This document shows positions 10,494 to 22,227 of a stretch of 64,000 bases of DNA, piece by piece. The notes under the pieces are model-generated. The model searched no databases. It worked only from the letters and a program-made list of their open reading frames with translations, and had not been told where the DNA came from. Numbering within the stretch: position 1 is the stretch's first letter; the number at the start of each line of letters is the position of its first letter. The DNA is taken from contig NC_088305.1 in the NCBI RefSeq assembly GCF_032854445.1, positions 24,771,400-24,835,399 on the forward strand, read 5' to 3'. This stretch comes from Liolophura sinensis. Lineage: Eukaryota > Mollusca > Polyplacophora > Chitonida > Chitonidae. Made by a program: the position numbers and the translations under genes.

Positions 10494-13400
10494 GTGTGTT
10501 TCATTGGCGGAGCTGTGGTAACGTATACATCTTTTCATGTTCGACTTTTCCTTGTTTTCGTAATGCATAGATTACTTCCCTTTGCATGGATTACCCTCCC
10601 TGGACGATAGGTATCGGTTCAACTCACCAATGCTAGCATTAGTCCCCTACCTAGACCTTGTTACCTCCCCTGATCTGACAACATAGGGTCTAGTACTGAC
10701 TACCGCCATTACTCAATTGGCTGTTGTTTAACTGGCTGAGATATATTCTCCAGACATTGGCGCTACTTTACAAATTTAAGACTGCCAGGGAGGGCAATAG
10801 CCTGAGAATTCTCCCGACAGAAGCATTGCTGCCCTATAATACCACCTCTACAAGGAGAGTGCGTCTCGTTTTCACAGTGAGGAAATGCCTTCTTGGTTCG
10901 ACACTTGTGACGGATATGTAGGCTTACGTGAACATGACGGGCAACATAACCATGGCGACCCCACGAAATAAAACTGAGGCAGATTTTCCTTTTTCAGATA
11001 GAGAATAATTTCGAAAATGAGAGATTTTCGCTATCCCGTCCGTTGGCAAATATGTGCAGCGCAAAATTATCCAAACGCACCTTTAAACAATCCGCCCATG
11101 TGGGTTGAAGGGAATTAAATTCTGCGTTTCATACTTTTTTAATGCACCGCAGATTTATTTTAGTGTTTTTGGACAGATGTTGAGTCACGGGTGGATGAAT
11201 CTGATAAAAATGATACCGATAGTTGTGCACCGTACGGCGCTATGTCAGTGAGGGATTCCCCAAAGCCCTCATCTATAAATAGATGACCTGTCTGCGAAAA
11301 CGAGGCTGTGATGATTTAAACAGAGATTTGCCAACAGCCAATCAGAAACTACCTCTAAAGCAATGGCTTTGGTGTCTACTTGGCCCTACATGTCAATCTT
11401 ATCAAGTGTCTGGACTCTGCTAGCATTTGGACTTTCTGGAGTGATGGAATTTAAACAAGGGCAGTGATTAACTTTGACAAATTCACCTGTGAAATTTCTT
11501 GTAACGCTAACTACTTCTGAATAATTTCCATTTGCTTCTGTGCATTGAAAAACTGAAAAAGTATTAATATTTTTCATAGTCCCATATACTTTAATACTGA
11601 AATAAAGGACAGACACCTACCGTCAAGGGAGGTAAATCACGGAAAAGGGAGAATACTTAGCTTACACATCAACGTAATGCTTCACCTAGAATGGAACTGC
11701 GTTCCAGATAACTCACGTAAGGTTGAAACATGTTCCACACTGGTCATGCCATGCAGTAATGTTCAACGTGTAATACGATAATACTTCTCATGAAGTGGAA
11801 CATAAACTACAGAAGTAATGGTTCACATACAATAAGGTAGTGCTAAGCCTAAAATGGAACAGGCTTAACTTGTGCACGGTTGTCTTGTCTTGCATAAGAT
11901 ATGCATATAAAAAATGTGTGAAATGAATATATAAATAAATAAACAAACAAACGACTGTTTTTATATGTGCGATCTGGAGGAGATATATTATCCAGACACA
12001 TGGCTTTTATATCACTTGTCTGCTCTTCATTTTGTTTTTTACTGATTGACAGGGTAAAGGGTGTCTTCACTCGCTCCAGTGTGCGCAGGACACGTGTTGT
12101 AGAAGCAGTTCCGGTGCGGTCCTGAGCAGTGATCAGGAGGGACATTTTGGGCCGTTCGGGCCGTTGGTAGACAACTCACGTGAGTATCAGAAAAGGATTT
12201 ACCGGAAAAGTGTTTACTGGAAAAGGGTTGTAAGATTATCGTAATCAGTTTTCTGTGTGAATAAAGTATTTGTCCGAGAAGGAAACATTTGCAATTCCAA
12301 AACAATATGGGTTGCAATAACACCCATGCAGTCCATGACGATCCATCTAATAGGCACATTTCACAACAGTACATGACAGGATGATCGCATCCCTCAAATA
12401 ACGCTGTTCATAAAGACAGGTTTTCATGGCATCCTACTAGATTACGTCATGTTCACAGAAGTTCTAGCCTGATCAGTAATATAACACAAATAATAGCGAC
12501 TATGCAGTTTATTTATTACCGAAACCTTTTTAAATACACCGGTGTCTATTTCTTTCACAGTCATACGTGCAAGCCGTTGTGTAAACACAACCCGGTTAAT
12601 CAGCATGAAATATTCATTTTCATGTAACTCGTTTACAGTTGTAAACTTTTAAACGGCTTTAATATTTTTTCATCTGATATTTCCCCACTGTGATTGGGGA
12701 TATTTCTCGTAGAGACAAACCTTGCTAATTTTTCTTTTATTTGTTTTAAAATGCATTTGGCTTTAGTTTGAGATCAGATGATGTATGTAATCAATTTGTA
12801 ATAGCCTTGCATCTGGCCAAGTCTTTTACTAGTATATAACAGACAGGCGTATATATGCCCCTACAGGCCCACGTATAAGTGAAATTATCTTGAATACAGC
12901 TTTAATGAAACGGCAGTGACATAAATAAAATATATTTTATCCAGAATCTGGCGGCAGCTGCACCCCAGGAAAGGCTCAACAGGGAGAGAACTGCGATAGT
13001 CACTGTAAATGTGATACTGGTAAGTGCACAAAACGACGGTTCATTTTTGACATATACGATTTTCTCCTCCAGTCTCGGAGATACTTGCCAATTTAGTATT
13101 TTCGAAGGCAGGAGACCTGGCAGCAAACCCGGGTCGGGTATACAAATGGCACACTATGGTCAGAATGCCGAGAATCTCTGGGATTTCATAACCGTGACTA
13201 ATTCCGCTTAAACCGGCGCCAGGGGCCTGATGTGTTGTGTCGGGTATATGACCAGTTGCAATCGAAGCGCAACTGAGATACATAGGCTATTTTGATTATC
13301 GATAACTTATGATCTAACACAAAACACGACTTCGGCACCGCACTGATTCAGTCATTCACCTACAGAACATTCGCTTCCGTCATCAGTGGAAACTGCTGAC

Positions 13401-14842
13401 TACTTTTCTCTGCGTGAATCGGGCCCAATTTCTTACTTTTATATACTTTCTTGGTCCTTGTCTGGTGGTTACTGACCAGGCAACTCCACGCCAGAAGACC
13501 TGAGGTGGCGAACCATAAGTGATATACATGTACTACACTCCAAAAAATAATCTGTTAAATTTAACAGAAAGTCTGTCATCTGAGTCATGATAGAATGTAT
13601 TCTGTTATTCCAAGAGATTATTCTGTTAAATGTGGCACACATATTCTGTTAATTCAACTTAATTAGACAACAGTGTATTATGTTAAATATGACATAATAT
13701 TGTCTTATAATAACAGAATACATTCTAGAAAACCAACTTTCTGTTCTGTTAATTTTAAGAGACTAATTTTTTGAGTGTACTCAACATATTGATGGCGGAC
13801 AAGTGGTCTTGAATGAACGTTATCTCGTACAAATGGCCATACGTCGTCGAAAACTTGCCACTAATTAAAGGCCCCACGAGGAGTGCAAGCGAGGTAATGT
13901 GGAAATTCTCTGTCCAAGGCCATCCTCACAACCGATTTGTCCTGAAGAGTTATGCGTGGCCTAGTGGTTTGCCTGCTCACGCAGCACAGTATCCCAGGAG
14001 CTATCACCCATGCGACCGCTTTGAGTTCAAGTTCTTCTAACGCTGACTTTATCCCCAATCGTAGGTAGAAAGGTCTTCTAAATATAAAAAAGCGTCCAGT
14101 ATCTCTGGCAGTCTTCTTCATGATTGTCTTCTTCAATTTATTCATCGTGTTTAATGAGACCGTCACCTTGGATATATGAATATTTTGAATGAAAGTGCAA
14201 CGGAGATACATATTTTATTATCGACAGCTTATATGGTCCACGAAACGAACACTGATTTCACCCATTCGCCTATAACATACCTTTTCCAGCATCAGTGAAA
14301 CCAGTTGACTGCTACTCTTTGCATGCTTGCCTCCTAATGAGGTACATTATATACTTTCTTACTTCTTTGGCGGTTTGTGTTCGACATCGTTTTGGAAACT
14401 GGCCTTGCCATTGGCCCTAAAACGTCCGTATTAATTGAAGGCTGGCGTACGAATGTCAGTTTCGACGCATAGATTCCAACAGCTTACGGATGGTCTTGGG
14501 TTTCCCCCAGGCTCTGCACTGTTTCCTCCCACCTTCATGCTTCATGCTGGCCGCCGTCGTATAAGTAAAATATTCTTTAGTATTGAATAAAGCGCAAAGT
14601 CTTGCAAAACTTACCTGGGCTTACCAGCTGTCACATTATCCATATTGTTTTAGTCAGAAGATTTGTTTAACGGGCAGGTGTAACCCCATTTGTTATGTCT
14701 TGTGTCCACAGGTCTAGAGTGCTATCGCCCCATTAGTGGTGCATGTTGTCCCCCACATCGCTGTTATGATGCTGTCTGGGTGCAACAACAACGAGACTAT
14801 TGGGCTAACTGTCACCCACCTACATGCTACTTCCCCGCTTAA
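10494..14842 (+). CDS. Gene 1: short secreted Cys-rich protein, 5' partial
   Basis: Three exons join in one frame through phase-1 introns. Exon A is 10494-10517 (acceptor ttttcttttcag, donor gtaacg; GVFHWRSC). Exon B is 12945-13019 (acceptor attttatccag, donor gtaagt; CTPGK...NCDSHCKCDTG). Exon C is 14712-14842 (acceptor gtgtccacag, ends TAA at 14840; LECYR, ACCPPHRC, WANC, PPTC). The C-terminal part carries about a dozen cysteines. A poly(A) signal follows 83 bases after the stop. Exon A resembles the small second exons of genes 2 and 3 (GV plus a few residues, phase 1-1), which suggests a shared plan with a signal-peptide exon upstream, but I could not find that exon. The CxCxTGLxC pattern is seen in several small Cys-rich secreted folds; I do not assign a family. 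The model has no transcript support. Confidence 0.6.
10720..12940. other. Intron of gene 1
   Basis: Mostly AT-rich unique sequence. A decayed SINE tail fragment (cgtataagtgaaattatcttgaatac, 12872-12900) lies just before exon B. Minus-strand frames at 11386-11616 and 11849-12374 are open but I cannot tie them to a gene; one part is discussed as a possible fossil exon. Confidence 0.4.
13542..13772. mobile_element. MITE-like inverted-repeat element in a gene 1 intron
   Basis: The left end (acactccaaaaaataatctgtt) and the right end (ttttaagagactaattttttgagtgt) are approximate reverse complements. The interior is rich in TCTGTTAA/TTAACAGA motifs. A related, less complete copy lies at 58319-58530 and a weaker one near 25757-25850. 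There is no ORF. It fits a short non-autonomous DNA element. Confidence 0.6.
13945..14085 (+). mobile_element. Diverged SINE head fragment
   Basis: Resembles the tRNA-like half of the main SINE (gtggcctagtggtttgcctg, then cccaggagctatcaccc and gagttcaagttc), but is heavily mutated and lacks the tail. Confidence 0.5.
14470..14595 (+). mobile_element. 5'-truncated SINE fragment
   Basis: Core and tail-proximal part (ggatggtcttgggtttccccc, then gctggccgccgtcgtataag and aaatattctttagta). The AATAAA tail is decayed. It sits in the last intron of gene 1. Confidence 0.7.
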
Positions 14843-14924
14843 CATGTACAGTCGAGCAAGAACAAGTAACCGCGGACAACGACTGACTGTACCGTTTAAA
14901 AATTTGTAAAAGGCTTTCCAGTTG

Positions 14925-14930
14925 AATAAA
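14925..14930 (+). terminator. Poly(A) signal of gene 1
   Basis: Canonical AATAAA 83 bases after the TAA of gene 1, followed by the T-rich text gactttatgtcgttagtttc. The position suits a 3' end near 14945-14955. Confidence 0.65.
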
Positions 14931-15111
14931 ATGACTTTATGTCGTTAGTTTCATTCTATTACGTCTTTTTAAATATTTTCGTCACTTTTCCAGAAAGGTC
15001 GCACTCCTGGTAAATATATATAAACGTATATAAAAAATGAAAATGTTCAAGCTTTCTGAACAAAATATGCTAGTAATGGGTGTATGTGCACGCGCTGTAA
15101 GTACTATGATT

Positions 15112-15221
15112 TCCCCCGGGCCCTGCCCGTTTTCCTCCCACCATAATGCTGGCCACCGTCGTATAAGTGGAATATTCTTGAGTACGGCGTAAAACACCAA
15201 TCAAATAAATAAATAAATAAA
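15112..15221 (+). mobile_element. SINE, 5'-truncated, with target-site duplication
   Basis: Only the last 110 bases of the SINE (from tcccccgggccctgcccg to the AATAAA tail) are present. Perfect 10-base direct repeats, tactatgatt, flank it at 15102-15111 and 15222-15231. It was therefore inserted in truncated form. Confidence 0.92.
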
Positions 15222-15343
15222 TACTATGATTCTTCAACTCACCTTCGGCGAAGACAGACTTTCGCTTCAAATTAGCATACGGCTTTCCTTTACACTTATA
15301 TCTTTTATATGGGAGCATAAGTTATTGGTCGCAAATCAATGCT

Positions 15344-16030
15344 CTGCATGTATGTAAATGTAGTAAATCGTCCTATGGACAATTTTTGAAGGCGTGCATG
15401 ACCTGTGTTTTTAGCACAGCTCAGCAATTTTCAGTAAGCCTATACAGTACATGTGTAGCCCATTTAACGCAGCGATTTTCACTTGTGCAACTGTAACAGT
15501 TTCCTGTCATGTGATCTGCAAAAACGGCGGAAATTGCGGTTTTTCGCAATTTGATACCAATTTGCGACAGAAGTATACATTGCAGGAAAGAAAGAAAGCG
15601 AGATTCGTGATCAGGACGTCAATCTAAGTCGAGTGGCATGCTTAATTATTTGCCTAGGCTGAATATTTCTACATTCATCCTAGGCACAAATTGTATATTG
15701 TATAATACAACGTATACTTACACATGTGCCAAAGTACAGTAAATCGGTCTGTTGTCAACTTTTCAAGCCCTGTACATCTTGTATTTATTAAGACAGCTCA
15801 TAGATCTTCAGCAAACATACACTTCATATCTAGTCCGTTCCACTCCGTAATTATGAACTTTACACCTAAATCACATTTCTGTCACGTGACCTACAAATAT
15901 GTGAGAAAATTGGGAATTTCCGATTTTCGAACGCAATCTGCAATATAAGTACACTCCACAGGCAAAAAAAGGCCAGATTCGTGATCAGAACATTAAGTTA
16001 CGTCACATAGCATATTTTTAATATTGAAAT
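15344..16030 (+). repeat. Diverged tandem duplication, ~370-bp spacing
   Basis: Two halves (about 15344-15660 and 15715-16020) share ordered blocks: agtaaatcgg/gt, tcagcaa, the cactt...gtcatgtga/gtcacgtga block, and the gccagattcgtgatcag / gcgagattcgtgatcag block near each end. No ORF or RNA is recognised. Confidence 0.6.
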
Positions 16031-19000
16031 TCAGAAATTTTTTTTTTACGTGACATCACTTCGGTTGCATCATCTAAAACCTAATTTACCCAAACATTGG
16101 ATTCTTTTTCTTTCTAAATAGTATCAGAGAGACGCTTGTAACGTGTGCTAAATTTTCAAGTCAATCGAACATGGGACTCGGGAGAAAAGAACTCTCAAAC
16201 ATTTTCATATCAACCTTAGGTGACCTCCGAATGTTTACTCGCAAGATCACACCTCTGGGTCTGGTTTCCGATTTTGAGGATGCCGCTTCCCGTTTTGCAA
16301 AAATGCCATTTTCGAAATAAGGATCCAAAACTGCATCAGAGAAGACCTATTTGCTGGATATCATCTGTGGAGGTTTAGAAATTATGAACCAAAAACTTTT
16401 TTGGTCACATGACATTTTCACCCAATAGCGAGGTTGTACAATTTACAACGGAGAAAGTACGCATTATCATCCTAAATGTGGCTAGATTTTGTGCAACTGC
16501 AGTTTAAACTTCAGTTCAATAACATTAGCCATTTTGGAGAAAGTTTTTTGGCTTCGCACAAAATTAAACATTGCCGCTAATTCACGCAACGTAATGTTTC
16601 CAAAAGGCATAAAAGCACAACTCAAGGTCCTTTCCTAAAACATACTGAAGTTTCAGCCGTTTTTCATAAAATGCATCACAAAACTGCCGAGAATTTTTAA
16701 TAATAATAACCCTAACAATTTCAATAGGGGTTTAAGCCTGAATGGCTCGAACCCCTAAAAAGTACATTGATGTTATAATTGCAATTTATTGGATGCCACT
16801 GGTCCAGAAATAATCAAACTGCTGTGTTGTCATAACATTTAGCAAACAATCGCGTTAAAACAATGTAAACCGACAAGACCTCTGGAACTAGTAGCCCACC
16901 ACTGGAATACAAAAACAAAAATCCATTACATAAGTACGACCTGCGTTAAATCCAGTCTAAAGTCTATAGCTTACACATGCGCAATTCGGGCAACTGGGTC
17001 CAAGTCTTGCCTCCGAGTTGAAGTGTGAAGGAACACTGATTGGATAATATTGCCACTGAGACATTTTAGGTTGTTGAGAGACTAAATTTCTGCACTGTTA
17101 TTTTGCATCCAGTTAAAATATGTCAGAATTTTGTTTTCAATAGAACTGAAAACTTTTCGCTCAGTGTTTTACCCACCCCTAAATGACTGATTTTTGATAC
17201 GTTGTAGAGAAAAGAGCAATCTGCATGTGAAGGTATGGCATTCAACCAGGCGAAAGTTAGGGGATATACATTTTCCAGGTTGAAGATGACAAGTTTACTA
17301 CATAAATAAAAAGGGAAATCAACGTGCTCGTGTGACCTATAAAATCACGGTTATATCGAGGTATCTTGCAACACAAAAAACGTTCACTGCAATCAGTTCC
17401 AGGTGAATTAAACATATGTATAAGCTCATTTATCATATACCTATGGCCCTTGCCCAGCCGATATAAAGGTATCCTATATTTTTCCGTGTAGGATGGTTCG
17501 TATATGTATCCTCTGAAACAGGGACTACTTTCAATGTTTACATTCAAAGCGCACTCTAGCGGGGAAAGCCCTGAACTAATATCGGAATTTGATGAGACGT
17601 AACTACAACAACATCATTAAATTGTAAAGAAAGCACATTTAATGGTCTTCTTTTTAGCGCATAAAGAAACGACAAGCATGTTCCCTACAGCCTGGGGGGA
17701 AAAATGTAACTTTCAAGAGCAAAACTGCCCAAACTTTGATCGCGGCTCCCAAATTAACTTGTTCTACGCATCAAACATGGTTAACACCGCGGCGTTTATT
17801 AAAGCTCAGTGAAACTATGACTCACCTTCTTGGTGAAAATCCTTAACTTTGCCCCCTAAGCAACCTAAATACAAGGTCGCGCAGAAAAATATACATATGT
17901 TGATCAATCTCATACAGTTGGTGATCTCATCTCGTTTCACTCAGAGTCGAATAAATTTTGTCACATGAATCCGAAATTCAGGCCTACCGTTTCCATGAAC
18001 CCGTCGTCTTTTGTCTTCCCATCTTCTGAATGTAAACAGTAAAAACTGCAACAGCGTTTACACGATAACGACAGTGGTCAATAGCTTCATCATTAAGTCC
18101 AGTCATCATCATATACTGTAGCCGTTCGTTCCAAACCAGATGTGATTTTAAACCATACGGCACGTTGAAATTGTGGCTAGCCTAACCCAAGTCTCTCTAA
18201 CGTGACGACAGAGCGTGAGGGGATTCCCGTGGCGGAGGGATTTGACCACGTTTCGTGAACCAGCCACCTTGTAATAGTCTAAGCTCACTACAGTGTATTT
18301 TGATTTCTTTTAAATAGTTTGCAATTGAAACATAAATTTAAAGAACATAATCATATTCGAGCTGAAGAAATGGTGCTCATTTATAGATGAACTGCATTTT
18401 ATCGGTGCAGTTGTAGCAAGTCGGTCTACTGATTGATGAAAAACCGTGTGGGTTTTGACCACTCGTTACGCAAATATAAAGGTATATGATAAAAAGATCA
18501 TCGTGAAAGTACGTGTTCCGCGTTGTTGTGTCAGATCTTGTTGTCTGTGGTCGGCCTGTCGCATCAGCCTCACTCTTCGGGCTCACGTTATATACCAGGC
18601 TGACCTCAGACAACTCTAGCTAAAAGTAATCAAGGGTCACGCACTGTTATGATAATAAAATATATAGAACCTCTATATAAAAGTTTTGAACACAGCGTTC
18701 ATACTGCACTGTGTCATGCTTGGAAGATATCCAGGTTACAGTTAAGTTGAATAACATACACTAACAAATCGAAATACAAAACGATCTATGTAAGTTACTG
18801 CACGTATAACGCCAATTATATATGGATACACGTATACGAGCATGTACACATGTATATGAAAACGTACACGTGCACGTATACATACATGTACGACGTATTA
18901 TAGCGCTTGAAATATCCATAATATATAAACAAATTTGTGTCAGACGACTTAACTGACTTGTACTTTCTCTGTTTGGCTTTTCCAATTGCGATTGCTAATT

Positions 19001-19215
19001 TGGGAACGGCTTTATCAAATTAAGAATAAAAAGTATTTGTTTATGCAACATTCGCAACATTTTTTTAAATAATTGTTTAATCACATGTTAACTCCGAGAA
19101 TCAGTGGGGTTTTTTTGCATAACAGTGTGAAAGTAAGAAATCCTTACACAAAAGGGGAAACCAAATCTTAATAAACTTTTAAATAACTAAAAGAAATTAT
19201 CGTACGTGAATATAT
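16030..19215. other. Intergenic, no gene seen
   Basis: AT-rich unique sequence. 16970-17165 matches 19640-19820 as a dispersed repeat (cttgcctccgag, gcactgattgg, agttaaaatat, cagaattttgt, agaactgaaaacttttt). A run of short palindromic acgtac/catgta text lies at 18825-18900. No splice-supported coding sequence was seen. Confidence 0.5.
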
Positions 19216-19228
19216 TAATCTTGTATTG

Positions 19229-19456
19229 GGGGTGGGGGGGGGGAGGTGGGGAGCTCCGTGCCCCAGAACGCCAGCTGTGAGTTCAAGTCCAGCTCATGGT
19301 CTACCTCCCCTGTCGTACGTGGGAAGGTCTCGGCAACCTGTGGATGGTCGTGAGTTTCCCTCGGGCACTGTCCGGTTTTCTCCCATCATAATGTTGGCCA
19401 CTGTCGTATAAGTCAAATATTCTTGAACACGGCGTAAAAAATCCAGTGAAATACAC
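19229..19456 (+). mobile_element. SINE, near full length, with target-site duplication
   Basis: The head is degraded into a G-run, but the core (gtgagttcaagtccagctca, cctgtggatggtcgtgagtt) and the tail-proximal part are clear. Flanking 12-base repeats, aatcttgtattg, lie at 19217-19228 and 19457-19468. Confidence 0.88.
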
Positions 19457-19639
19457 AATCTTGTATTGCATAATCTAAACCTACAGTATTTGAATACCGA
19501 AATACGATGCGCTGGCCAGTGATGGTATGAAAACCTGAGTTGAATAGGTTAAATCTAATATCCAACAGATTCCGCAAAACTGACTTTATGTATGTTTTTT
19601 GACGAAGTCTGCGTTAAACAACAATGGCCGTTCATGCAT

Positions 19640-19820
19640 TTTAAGGTTACAGGTGCGCAATTCAGACAGTTGGATCTTGCCTCCGAGCTGAAGAGTGAAA
19701 GAGCACTGATTGGGTAATACTGCCAACAAACAGTTTAGGTTTTCTGCTCTATAAGATTGCACCTAGTTAAAATATATCAGAATTTTGTCTGTTTTGGATA
19801 GAACTGAAAACTTTTTGCCA
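19640..19820 (+). repeat. Second copy of a dispersed ~180-bp repeat
   Basis: Matches 16970-17165 with scattered substitutions. It is non-coding and of unknown type. Confidence 0.6.
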
Positions 19821-20204
19821 GAACGCAAGGGAGGTAAGTGGGCTTGGATTTTGCCTAAATGAACCACGGAAAGTAATACAACCTGGACTATAAAGACAGT
19901 TGCCTTCAACTTTGTTGGTGCGCATTTTAGCCAAGTCTTTTGAACGTATAAGATGTGTTAGAAGTTTAATTGTTCTAATAATACGGTTACAGATCGGTGT
20001 AATACGATCGTAGTAATACGGTTTCATTCATACCTTTGAACATTTTTTCTCATTTCACAATGATTTCGATTTTTTACTATTAGAATTTATCAGTAAGAAG
20101 TTGTTAACACACACACGCAGAAACATATAAGAAATAAAGTGATAATTATTAGATACAACTAAAACAATTAAGGAAACAAACTTTTTTCTCCTGGGACCAA
20201 AGTG

Positions 20205-20436
20205 GTTATCGTGACAGCACGGCGCATTGGCCCATATGCCTCTCACGAATGCAGTCGCTGTGAGTTCAACTCCACCTCATGCTGGCTTTCTCTCCGGTCG
20301 TACAAGGGAAGGGCTTCCAGCCACCTGCGGATGGTCGTGGGTTTCCCCCGAACTCTGCTCGGTTCCTGTCACCATGGCCTCCATGGTACAAGTAAAATAT
20401 TCTTGATTACGGTGAAATACACCAATGAAATAAATA
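20205..20436 (+). mobile_element. SINE, nearly complete, diverged
   Basis: Head (cgcattggcccatatgcctctc), core (cctgcggatggtcgtgggtt) and tail (ttcttgattacggtgaaatac, then AATAAAT) are all recognisable. Confidence 0.85.
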
Positions 20437-21885
20437 AATGAATTGCAAATTTCATTCTTTATGCTCTCTACTGGTCGGACCTGTTGTGGTATAGCCGAAA
20501 TGGATAGGCTCACAAGACGACCGATTGCGGCGGAATCATTCTCAGTTTAAATATAGGATATTGCTGTGGTATTGATGTGGCATTTAAGTAAGGAAGCACT
20601 AATAATACGGGCTATGTTAACAATGAGATCGGTCTTCATGAATTTATTTATTCATTTATTTATTTATTTATTTGATTGGTGTTATATTACTGATTCTGTC
20701 GGACAGCCTGTGCAGTTACTGGCTTATACTTCTCTAATCATACGTGCCAGCCGACCCAAGTTCAAACACCTGGTTTGCCAGCTCATTTGGCTCGGAACGT
20801 CTGGCTTCGTTTCTATGGGAAAGGACAACTAGTCTATATGAGCCAGAGAATTTATTTGCCCATATTTAAAAAAAGGAATTGTTATTTGAGGATGAAACAT
20901 ACATGTTGGAATGACAGCTAACACTTATGATTGGATCTACGAAAGTTAACAATTAATAACATTCCACTGAACTGTATGCCTAATTGAACAACAAAGACTT
21001 GCTTGTTTGTAAAACGTTTTAAATGTCACGTCTTTTGCGTGAGCTCTATGCTGCCACACCGTTGTTACCATCCCAGATGCTTTGTCTTAACAATGCAAAC
21101 CGACAGCCCTCTGGCCATCTTTGATGATAACCATTGCCCAACAACAACTTCAGTGATTCACAACAACAGAGATGACGTCGACATGGCCTCTACCAATCAA
21201 CGCCTTGCTGGAAAGAAAAATTGCAACAGGCCGTCCTTGTTTACCGAGTTTCGTGACCTCATCCACAGAGGTCAACATCAAGGAAGGGCATTCACACTCA
21301 CTTGCTCTATATATCAAATGACCCACATACACGCATAGTCTTCACCGGGGAGCATGTACCAAAGACACAGAGATCGTTTTTTGAGTAATTCTGGACCAGT
21401 GACGTCTAATAAATTGTAGGTAACATCACTGCATTTTCTTTACCTAATTGTCTGTGAGCAATGGTCCGGGGTTGAGGGTGGTGATGGAGGGTGCAATTAG
21501 CTACTGTTTGATTTTTTAGCATTTACATGAACAGTATGAAAGAATCCCTAAATGAGGTAAATTGACAAGAGGCCAAGTTTGACCGGATGCCTGTCACCAT
21601 TTGCCTATTATTACACTTTTCTCAGACACATCATCTCTTTACGCATAACCACCTGCATTACAAGTGAATTAAAGCCATCACCATCCAGTGAACCATTTGA
21701 ATCCGAGCTGAATCGCATTCTATGCGAGTGAGAAATTCAAATACGCCGACATGCTAATGTTTCCATTATATGTTAAGAACCCCTGGGACAATACTTTTAG
21801 CTGTTCTGAAAAATAAAGTAAATTCAAGTTTTTTTTAGCTCTTATTATTTTCTTGTAAAGGGTGGGGCCTGGGCTGTTTGGGTAT
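20437..21885. other. Intergenic, no gene seen
   Basis: A minus-strand SINE tail remnant (TTTATTTATTTGATTGGTG) sits at 20640-20685. A 111-codon frame at 21003-21338 has no recognisable domain and no supporting splice signals, so I do not call it a gene. Confidence 0.5.
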
Positions 21886-21887
21886 GG

Positions 21888-21992
21888 GGTTTCGTGGCGA
21901 AGTGGTTAGCATGCTAGCGCAGCACAATGACCCAGGAACCTCTCACTTATACGAATGTTGTGAGTTCAAGTCCAATTCATGCTGGCTTCATG
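21888..21992 (+). mobile_element. SINE head fragment
   Basis: tRNA-like half only (gtggcgaagtggttagcatg, agcacaatgacccaggaacc, gagttcaagtcc). It breaks off in the core. Confidence 0.75.
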
Positions 21993-22227
21993 ACTAATGG
22001 AGATTGTTTGCGATGATTTTTCCAACCCAAGATATATGAAGGTTGCCTTCCATTTTTCGTTCGCAGGTTGTCTTGAACAATGCTTGTAAATGTATGGTTA
22101 TAAGGAAAATAAAAAAAAAACAAAAGGAGAATAAAGTTTCAATTTTGAGGCATATTTTATAATTTTATAGCCTCTCTATTCTATGTTCGCATGGTTTTAG
22201 TGAATGGTCGGGAATATTCGGAAATGG

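Noticed and set aside
11386..11616. Minus-strand ORF ending near 11386
   Set aside because: The sequence looks somewhat protein-like, but no partner exon, family or poly(A) signal could be found.
21003..21338. 111-codon plus-strand ORF
   Set aside because: No recognisable motif, no splice context, atypical composition; likely chance.
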